Shown here: piece by piece, positions 60,401-64,000 of the stretch
Layout of the letters: each line of letters begins with the position of its first letter
Numbering within the stretch: the stretch's first letter is position 1
Origin: Watersipora subatra
Taxonomy: Eukaryota; Bryozoa; Gymnolaemata; Cheilostomatida; Watersiporidae
NCBI RefSeq assembly: GCF_963576615.1
Contig: NC_088708.1
Span: 50,207,196 to 50,271,195 of the forward strand
Direction: 5' to 3'
DNA: 64,000 nucleotides
The notes under the pieces: model-generated
What the model was told of the DNA's origin: nothing
Database searches by the model: none
The model's input: only the letters and a program-made list of their open reading frames with translations
Position numbers and translations under genes: made by a program

Positions 60401-62430
60401 TGAAAAGTTATCTATTATACTGTAAATGTACAGTACCTAATTTATGTTTAGTTACAGGAAGTACCAATGTTTACAAGTGAACCAGATTAACCAATATTGT
60501 GAATAATGGTACATAAAACTATTCAATTGTTTAATTTAACAAAACAATATTCTGGACATCGTCATCAAGCGAGTTCTTTTGGCTCTATTAAACTCAGGCA
60601 TAAGAGTTATAATCTAGTTATATCTAGTTTTGTTTACTGCTTGTGCACTCACCAAATTAAAATCAACACAACTTCGCATAAAACATTTTTGTTCCTACAA
60701 ATTAAGTAAATAAATAAATATATAACTAAACAAGCAAAAGAATAAATTACCCAGATGTGACATCGAAAAGCTAAAGGATATAATAGTAAATAGTTCTGTG
60801 GTTTAGATTATTTTTGTATTCTGTTTAAGTTAAATATTTTTTATCCTAAACCAGTTTTTTATGGCAAGGTTTGTTAATAAACCTTTTTAATAAAAACAGG
60901 GACAAAATAACCGGATTTTGAAAATTAAGTGAAAAAAAACTTTAGAAAGTGCAAATAGGAAAAATGAGGAACAGAACATTCGTGTCAAACAACTACAGTA
61001 TATGTTTGTCTTGTTCTCCTGTAACTCTATCAAATCCGTTTTTTTAGATCTGGTTAGATGCTGCTGGACAAATTTTCTTTTCGCTGTCAGTTGGTATGGG
61101 TGGGTTGATGACCTATGCAAGCTACAATGAGTTCAACAACAATATTCTCAGGTAAAATATTAATTTGGCTTTCACCTGCTGCTTCATGGTTACACTATGT
61201 TTCTGCAAAATATGCTAAAAGGTTTCTGTGTAATGTTAGCACTGAGAGATGGGAGGAAAAGGTTTTTGAAAGCAGGAATAGAGAAATGAAATTCTTTCTA
61301 AATAAAAAACCTTCAAATAGTAAAAAGATCTTACCCTTGCCGACACATTGACAACAGATTAACAAACAATGCATTTTGTTGGTGCGTAGGCAAGGCTCAA
61401 GTCATATACCAGTATTAATGCTTGCTTAAAAGCAATACATAGGCAATACTTAGGCAATACATAGTCGATACATAGGCAACACGTAGGCAGTACATAGAAA
61501 ATACATAGGCAATACATAGACAATACTTAAAAAACAATCCATAAGCAATACATATGCACTACATATGCAGTAAATAGGCAATACATAAGCAATAGCTAGA
61601 TATTACAAAGGCAATATATAGGAAATACATAGACAATAATTCAGTAATACATAGGCAATACATAGGTAATACATAGGTAATGCATAGGCAGTACATAGAC
61701 AATACTTAAACAATACTTAAGCAATACATATGCACTACATAGGCATGTTGTTAAACACATGTGTTTACCTTTTTAGAGACACACTCATCGTTTCAGTAGG
61801 AAATTGCATTACAAGTGTGATTGCTGGCTTTCCAATCTTCAGCATCCTTGGTTTCATGGCGAAGCAACTTGGGAAAAAGGTTCCGGAGGTAGTTCAATCA
61901 GGTCAGAGAATAAGCTAGACAGAAGATTGTCTCACTAATATCTAATCTGACCTACTGTTTACTTGTACTTTAATATACTGATGCTTTGAATTGACTTGAG
62001 TGATATGATGACTGAGGCAAATGGATCTTATCATGAAAGGATGCATTTTCATTGTTTTGAGAAAAAACTACTACTTTTTACAATATACAAGTGCATCCTA
62101 TTAGCTGTAGTGTTAAATCTGGTTAAATAATATATAATACATAAACTTAATTCGTGTCTACTACATAGCAAGTTGATGAGAGGATAATTCCATTTATCAA
62201 AAAGAAGCAAACAGATGACTATTTTGCTTTTTAATATTTTTCCATTTTTCATTCTTCCTTTACTTTTTGGAATCTGTGCAAAATGTTTAATGATTTCAGT
62301 TTTATTATACAATTCAGGGTCTGCCTTGGCTTTTATTGCCTACCCTGAAGTAGTCTCTAAGATGCCCGCAGCTCAGTTCTGGTCGACTCTCTTCTTTTTC
62401 ATGGTGCTCACTCTTGGACTCGACAGCCAG
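30390..62430 (+). CDS. SLC6 neurotransmitter/amino-acid:Na+ symporter, exons 1-10, 3' end missing
   Basis: Ten exons join in perfect phase into 460 residues, TM1 through TM8 of a plasma-membrane LeuT-fold transporter. TM1 is [14 protein letters not shown] (residues 65-78, usually FPY), followed by NGGG. TM2 ends GQYSG. Extracellular loop 2 has the family Cys pair (C170, C179) and sequons at N193, N208, N222, N230 and N257. TM6 is [16 protein letters not shown]7 has GNCITS and TM8 has LGLDSQ. The chloride-site set Y113, Q354, S358, N390 and S394 is complete. Sodium-site N72, N390, D458 and S459 are present. Gly65 replaces the Asp of amine carriers, which points to an amino-acid substrate (glycine-, proline- or GABA-type). 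The exact substrate is not decidable. TM9-12 lie beyond position 64000. Confidence 0.95.
30756..30960 (+). repeat. Dispersed SINE-like repeat, copy 1
   Basis: It starts caggtgggtgtttaagatgc, then the near-palindrome ctggttctcaagaaccag, gagttttgaaac, and a tail with cagacacactcactgac and gagacttata. Related copies: 31966-32060 (inverted), 46530-46725 (direct) and a tail-only copy at 40165-40295. Confidence 0.72.
31890..32060 (-). repeat. Dispersed SINE-like repeat, copy 2 (inverted)
   Basis: The reverse complement carries ggctggttctcaaaaaccag and agagttttgaaaccaaat, matching copies at 30756 and 46530. It covers the head and part of the body only. Confidence 0.7.
32220..33120. mobile_element. 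Outer element of a nested MITE pair in intron 1
   Basis: The left end ctctgtttccattacacgcg and the right end (inverse tatgtttccatgacaggcgt) form an imperfect inverted repeat. A second element, 32321-32819, sits inside. Confidence 0.55.
32321..32819. mobile_element. Inner MITE in intron 1
   Basis: Imperfect terminal inverted repeats of about 43 bp, TAAAGGCCCGTACACACTAT at the left and its inverse ending CATGGGCCTTTA at the right. No coding sequence. Confidence 0.8.
33213..33646. mobile_element. Probable MITE (AAAGGCTGGTTCACAC type)
   Basis: The left end is aaaggctggttcacactgta. The right end is gtgtaccggccttaag, its approximate inverse. Match quality is lower than in the neighbouring elements. 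Confidence 0.5.
33705..34165. mobile_element. MITE-like inverted-repeat element abutting SLC6 exon 2
   Basis: The left half contains gattaaaattggcaaaactt and the right half its inverse (gtcaagttttgtcaattttg), with further matching outward. The same family occurs at 51985-52440 and partly at 2130-2370. It ends about 40 bp before the exon 2 acceptor, close to the branch-point zone. Confidence 0.72.
34202..34364 (+). CDS. SLC6 exon 2 (TM1)
   Basis: Acceptor cttgcag|GAGAAC and donor GGAGGAG|gtttgt. It carries a charged linker, [20 protein letters not shown] and [14 protein letters not shown]. Gly65, Asn72 and the gate Arg75 are in place. Trp78 replaces the usual Tyr of the FPY motif. A MITE-like repeat ends about 40 bp before the acceptor. 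Confidence 0.95.
34619..35614. mobile_element. Outer element of a nested pair in intron 2
   Basis: The ends TAAGGCCTGGTTCCCATAT and ATATGGGAACCAGGCTTA are inverted repeats. The interior near the ends is GC-rich. A second element (34811-35434) interrupts it. Confidence 0.8.
34811..35434. mobile_element. Inner element of the nested pair in intron 2
   Basis: The ends TAAAGGCGTGGTCACACGAG and the inverse CTCGCGTGACCACCCCTTTA, with cgccgaac further in. No protein is encoded. Confidence 0.82.
35620..35690 (+). mobile_element. hAT-like element end (relic)
   Basis: CAGGTGTCAAACTCACGGCC followed by a ggcccac motif resembles the common CAGGGGTGTCAAACTC ends of hAT MITEs. The other end was not found. 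Confidence 0.45.
35691..36304. other. Intron 2 sequence, no feature seen
   Basis: Contains a ggggggg run near 35727 and otherwise nothing supported. Confidence 0.4.
36305..36795. repeat. ACATACATA-type satellite, irregular
   Basis: Mixed cataacatacatacataaca and cgtacataa units over about 490 bp. It gives Cys/Tyr/Met-rich artificial frames on the minus strand. Confidence 0.92.
36796..40120. other. Intron 2 sequence, no gene seen
   Basis: AT-rich. A patch of atcggc/ccgat motifs at 39330-39420 looks like a degenerate repeat end. Open frames at 37919-38230 and 38853-39125 show no family features. Confidence 0.4.
40128..40172. repeat. 9-bp TTGTGTGTG tandem repeat
   Basis: Five copies of gtgtgttgt next to a truncated dispersed repeat tail (40173-40295). 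Confidence 0.9.
41223..41354 (+). CDS. SLC6 exon 3 (TM2)
   Basis: Acceptor attgcag|GTGCC and donor TTAAAG|gtaatc. It reads [20 protein letters not shown], then [14 protein letters not shown] and LAPLFKG. Chloride-site Tyr113 is in GQYSG. Confidence 0.95.
41537..43015. repeat. 34-bp minisatellite, about 43 copies, with higher-order order
   Basis: Unit: aaataaaccttttattgtat then tgtattgtacaccc. Three junction variants occur (acaccag, acaccca, ataccca). From about 41570 to 42370 they follow a five-unit, 170-bp A-B-B-B-C order. After that the array is almost all acaccag with length variants. It lies in intron 3, starting about 180 bp after exon 3. Confidence 0.96.
43016..45420. other. Intron 3 sequence, no gene seen
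   Basis: Only a three-copy 24-bp repeat (catatctaagcatttactca, 43285-43350) stands out. Confidence 0.4.
45421..45535. repeat. Short gagttagtgagttatg repeats
   Basis: Irregular copies of gagttatgagttagagtcct over about 100 bp. Confidence 0.7.
45988..46542. repeat. 24-bp minisatellite with CCACATGTGG palindrome, about 23 copies
   Basis: Unit gatagtccacatgtgg plus (g/t)tgtttaa. The copies are nearly identical, with one g/t site that varies. No stop codon falls in five of the frames read, so long artificial proteins appear on both strands. The last unit runs directly into a dispersed repeat at 46530. Confidence 0.97.
46530..46725 (+). repeat. Dispersed SINE-like repeat, copy 3
   Basis: gtgggtgtttaaaaagctgg, ttctcagcaaccag, then gcatatgcat and a cagacagacacac tail. 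It shares order and spacing with the copy at 30756. Its 5' edge merges with the 24-bp satellite. Confidence 0.75.
47033..47062. repeat. Stranded unit of the 24-bp satellite left of the pogo insertion
   Basis: ctatttatctacagcccaaa then ctatcta matches the array at 48096-48905 exactly. Confidence 0.9.
47063..48094 (-). mobile_element. Internally deleted pogo-family transposon with TA duplication
   Basis: The ends CCGTATATACTCAATTATAG and the inverse CTTATAATTGAGTATATACGG match, with TA on both sides. On the minus strand a possible transposase start (ATGTCTTCAGTCAAC, about 47855-47841) reads [12 protein letters not shown] then stop. Downstream comes the pogo/Tigger C-terminal hallmark [17 protein letters not shown], a stop, and an acidic tail ending EEEFHGI stop near 47605. 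The central DDE domain is missing. It is a non-autonomous deletion derivative. Confidence 0.9.
48096..48905. repeat. 24-bp minisatellite, about 34 copies
   Basis: Unit tatctatttatctacagccc then aaac, extremely uniform. It yields a 300-residue artificial frame (YLSTAQTI repeats). The array is split by the pogo element. Confidence 0.97.
48906..50282. other. Intron 3 sequence, no feature seen
   Basis: AT-rich with no supported exon or element. Confidence 0.4.
50283..50400 (-). repeat. tRNA-headed SINE-like sequence
   Basis: The reverse complement has an A-box-like tggtttaatgattaag and a B-box-like tgagatcaattc about 45 nt later. It is degenerate and unlikely to be a tRNA gene. Confidence 0.5.
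50421..51122. mobile_element. Foldback element with arms of about 265 bp
   Basis: The left arm (50421-50685) and right arm (50858-51122) are inverted copies; both carry gattttgtactcaaaataaa, ccgcccataaatatgtgac and tttagaataatagagatggg or their complements. The loop is about 170 bp. It lies in intron 3, about 375 bp before exon 4. Confidence 0.92.
51497..51640 (+). CDS. SLC6 exon 4 (TM3)
   Basis: Acceptor gttgtag|GCCTGG and donor ACAGACA|gtatgt. It contains [19 protein letters not shown] and the start of loop 2 with Cys170. Tyr145-Tyr146 fall at the conserved substrate-site Tyr position of TM3. Confidence 0.95.
51985..52440. mobile_element. MITE-like inverted-repeat element between SLC6 exons 4 and 5
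   Basis: The left end gattttatcagaaattatcg and the right end cgataatttctgataaaata are inverted, with an inner tttgaggtgatttgaatg / inverse pair. Same family as 33705-34165. It fills roughly half of the intron. Confidence 0.78.
52455..52540. repeat. ACAGGTGACAAGTG tandem repeat
   Basis: Six or so 7-14-bp units of caggtgacaagtgac shortly before exon 5. Confidence 0.9.
52595..52796 (+). CDS. SLC6 exon 5 (extracellular loop 2)
   Basis: Acceptor gttgcag|ATTGC and donor TTTCAA|gtaggt. It carries Cys179, four N-glycosylation sequons and an acidic helix ([19 protein letters not shown]). It is longer than loop 2 in many family members, with two extra cysteines (C188, C206). Confidence 0.93.
52797..54880. 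other. Intron 5, first part, no feature seen
   Basis: AT-rich intron sequence with nothing supported. Confidence 0.4.
54890..55426. mobile_element. hAT-type MITE (CAGGGGTCAGGAACC)
   Basis: Ends CAGGGGTCAGGAACCT and inverse AGGTTCCCTACCCCTG. Flanks ATTTAAGG (54882-54889) and ATTTATGG (55427-55434) are an 8-bp duplication with one mismatch. Inside are the agagccat/atggctc motifs common in this hAT group. It lies in intron 5. Confidence 0.9.
55696..55862 (+). repeat. tRNA-headed SINE
   Basis: An A-box-like tagcttaatggattagc, a B-box-like gagatcaaatcttc, then a ggacagacagcg/gacggacgac tail ending in gagatttatatgtatatata, a tail shared by other repeats here. Confidence 0.62.
56065..56140. repeat. 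Perfect 36-bp inverted repeat with 4-nt loop
   Basis: 56065-56100 (attgttggtgtacacagatc …) is exactly complementary to 56105-56140, with agac between. As RNA it would fold into a 36-bp perfect stem. It ends 43 bp before the exon 6 acceptor. Confidence 0.97.
56184..56332 (+). CDS. SLC6 exon 6 (end of loop 2, TM4)
   Basis: Acceptor ctgtgcag|TCAAAAG and donor CTCAAAG|gtatcc. It contains sequon N257, then [21 protein letters not shown] perfect 36-bp hairpin ends 43 bp before this exon. Confidence 0.94.
56598..56690 (-). repeat. tRNA-headed SINE
   Basis: The reverse complement reads gaggtggtcgctcagtgctg (A-box region) and gagttcgaatccc (canonical B-box) at tRNA-like spacing. The acceptor stem does not pair, so it is a SINE head rather than a tRNA gene. 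It sits just left of the 79-bp satellite. Confidence 0.65.
56702..59125. repeat. 79-bp satellite, about 30 copies
   Basis: The unit holds actatggatgtaatgttaat, tgtacacatagttattacac and ctgataatctctcacggcac. The copies form sub-families (tggatg/tagatg, cacggc/catggc, gagcactgaa), some repeated in blocks. It fills most of intron 6. Confidence 0.97.
59683..59837 (+). CDS. SLC6 exon 7 (TM5)
   Basis: Acceptor tttctag|GAATAAAG and donor GCTCAG|gtttga. It reads [20 protein letters not shown], then [19 protein letters not shown]. The G(K)[10 protein letters not shown] stretch is a family hallmark. Confidence 0.95.
59838..61047. other. Intron 7, no gene seen
   Basis: AT-rich; a short aataataat tract lies near 60330-60360. 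Confidence 0.45.
61048..61151 (+). CDS. SLC6 exon 8 (TM6)
   Basis: Acceptor tttttttag|ATCTGG and donor CTCAG|gtaaaa. It reads [20 protein letters not shown], then [10 protein letters not shown]. Chloride-site Gln354 and Ser358 are present. The unwound TM6 segment is Ser-Val-Gly-Met-Gly-Gly. Confidence 0.95.
61428..61746. repeat. 11-bp minisatellite (aatacataggc)
   Basis: About 25 irregular units of gcaatacatag over intron 8, ending 30 bp before exon 9. Confidence 0.92.
61777..61901 (+). CDS. SLC6 exon 9 (TM7)
   Basis: Acceptor tttttag|AGACAC and donor TCAG|gtcaga. It reads [20 protein letters not shown], then [13 protein letters not shown]. Asn390 and Ser394 complete the chloride site. Confidence 0.95.
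62318..62430 (+). CDS. SLC6 exon 10 (TM8)
   Basis: Acceptor aattcag|GGTCTG and donor AGCCAG|gtaggt, ending in phase 0. It reads [20 protein letters not shown], then LTLGLDSQ with Na2-site Asp458 and Ser459. The following exons are outside the window. Confidence 0.95.
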
Positions 62431-62640
62431 GTAGGTATACAGAAGTATTTGTTCAACTACTCCTGTTAAAATACTTCTGTATTTGCCAACAAAACAGAAG
62501 TATTTGTTGAAATACTCGGTTCAAGACACGAATATCAGTAAAAGCTAAACAGACTAGTACGCTTGGCAGTTTCATGCACCGTGAGAGATTTTCATGAGTA
62601 AGTAATCAATATGTTTGTATTTATTCAATGCAGTGGTAAG

Positions 62641-62800
62641 GTGACTGTGTGGTGTAGTGGTTAATGTGCTGGTTTGTAAAATGGAAATTCCGTGTTCAAT
62701 TTCTGTGGGAAACAATATATTTTCATTAATGCTGTTAGAATGGCTGTAGACAGATAAATAGACGGATACATTGCTCTTACTGTAGAAAAACATGCATCAA
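62641..62800 (+). repeat. tRNA-headed SINE
   Basis: gtggtgtagtggttaatgtg (A-box region) and gtgttcaatttc (B-box) at tRNA spacing, followed by an aatagacggatac tail and atgcatcaagtttggttga, which is also found in the dispersed repeat at 30756. Confidence 0.65.
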
Positions 62801-63530
62801 GTTTGGTTGATTTTATGAAAATCAGCTTTCAGATTTTGAATATCTCCTACAAACACTTGATGACAAATAAACATCTGACATTTGCTGTAATTTTGTTTTT
62901 TGTTTGTGCTCTAATTTTATTTTGAATGCATTTTATATGCTAAAAATCTTTAAGCACAGCAATAACTAAAAGTGACAAATCAATTATAATTAAAATTATG
63001 TTAAATGATCATTCTTAAGAATGTGTATTTTAGCCTAAATTGGCTCCTAAATTATCAACTAATTGAAACTTACGGTGGCTTTTAGTTAATAGCAAGTTAG
63101 CAATATTACAAACTATTGTTCAGTTTCCCATGACTACATGACGAGAAAAGTCTTACATGTTATCATGTCATGTCAAGTTCACGGTGACCTGCTTTTGAAG
63201 AACTCTTTATGATACGTGTTGGTTTTACATACAAAGAATGCCAATAACTAGAGTCACTCGTAATGCATAAGTGCATCTATTTACATCTACTTACATCTAC
63301 TTACATCTACATCTACTATACTACTGACCCGTGAACAAGGTTGATCAATGCTAAATGTCTACAGCTGGTCGTTTACTTTAGGCAGGCACTATTCAATACA
63401 TGTGTAAACCTTGACTTTTGATTAGCGATATGTTCCCGAGAAGTTTCAATAGCGAATAGGAAGCAAGATAAATGAGGTCAAGCAGCAGTAACTAAGAATA
63501 GAAACTAAGGTTTAAACTAGTTTTCTTTTC
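62801..63530. other. Intron 10, no feature seen
   Basis: AT-rich; a short ttacatctac repeat lies near 63280-63315. Confidence 0.4.
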
Positions 63531-63534
63531 AAAA

Positions 63535-64000
63535 ATTGCTATGGTAGACATGATTGTACATGTTGCTATGGTAGACATGCTTGTACATGTTGCTATGGTA
63601 GACATGCTTGTACATGTTGCTATGGTAGACATGCTTGTACATGTTGCTATGGTAGACATGCTTGTACATGTTGCTATGGTAAACATGCTTGTACCTGTTG
63701 CTATGGTAGACATGCTTGTACATGTTGCTATGGTAGACATGCTTGTACATGTTGCTATGGTAGACATGCTTGTACATGTTGCTATGGTAGACATGCTTGT
63801 ACATGTTGCTATGGTAGACATGCTTGTACATGTTGCTATGGTAGACATGCTTGTACATGTTGCTATGGTAAACATGCTTGTACATGTTGCTATGGTAAAC
63901 ATGCTTGTACATGTTGCTATGGTAGACATGCTTGTACATGTTGCTATGGTAAACATGCTTGTACATGTTGCTATGGTAGACATGCTTGTACATGTTGCTA
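63535..64000. repeat. 27-bp minisatellite, at least 17 copies, cut by the window edge
   Basis: Unit tgttgctatggtagacatgc then ttgtaca, almost invariant apart from a g/a site. It makes artificial frames on the minus strand (STIATCTSM and HSNMYKHVY repeats). Confidence 0.97.

Noticed and set aside
62641..62708. A tRNA gene on the plus strand
   Set aside because: A- and B-box-like motifs without a closed cloverleaf, and a SINE-type tail follows.
63492..63993. Repeat proteins on the minus strand at the right edge
   Set aside because: 27-bp satellite artefact; two frames are equally open.

Overview
The window is eukaryotic, AT-rich and intron-rich. Small exons with GT/AG junctions are separated by kilobase introns packed with minisatellites, tRNA-headed SINE-like repeats and non-autonomous DNA transposons. 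There are no operons or prokaryotic signals. The repeat style and the SLC6 sequence fit a marine invertebrate, probably a lophotrochozoan such as a mollusc or bryozoan. The species call is inference only.

1-14 kb, minus strand: six phase-compatible exons (81-14040) of a Ser-rich, acidic/basic, partly coiled-coil protein that I do not recognise. It runs off the left edge. Its introns hold a 40-bp and a 20-bp minisatellite, a TA-flanked inverted-repeat element and a foldback element. A further terminal-repeat element (9365-10688) lies in the same introns.

15-22 kb: a large inverted-repeat structure. Arms of about 1.1-1.6 kb (15675-17285 and 20026-21150) and outer inverted ends near 15130 and 21825 flank a minus-strand gene. 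Its exons encode a CARF-like DNA-binding region, the C-terminal half of a ULP1-type cysteine protease and half of a PHD finger. The arms carry a duplicated copy of the gene's own first exons. This is the most novel-looking item and resembles a Mutator-like large DNA transposon, although no transposase domain was found.

22-30 kb: a hAT MITE with a perfect 8-bp target duplication, two nested R2-like LINE 3' ends, an orphan exon-like ORF, a 95-bp MITE, and a dead copy of an SLC6 TM6 exon.

30-64 kb, plus strand: one long gene for an SLC6 neurotransmitter/amino-acid:sodium symporter. Ten exons (30390-62430) join in perfect phase to give 460 residues covering the N-terminus through TM8; TM9-12 lie beyond the right edge. 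A TATA box and an initiator sit just upstream. Its introns contain nested MITEs, a deleted pogo-family transposon inserted inside a 24-bp satellite, six large minisatellites (one with a 170-bp higher-order repeat), a hAT MITE, a foldback element and a perfect 36-bp hairpin 43 bp before the TM4 exon.

Most long open frames here are artefacts of tandem repeats whose unit length is a multiple of three.
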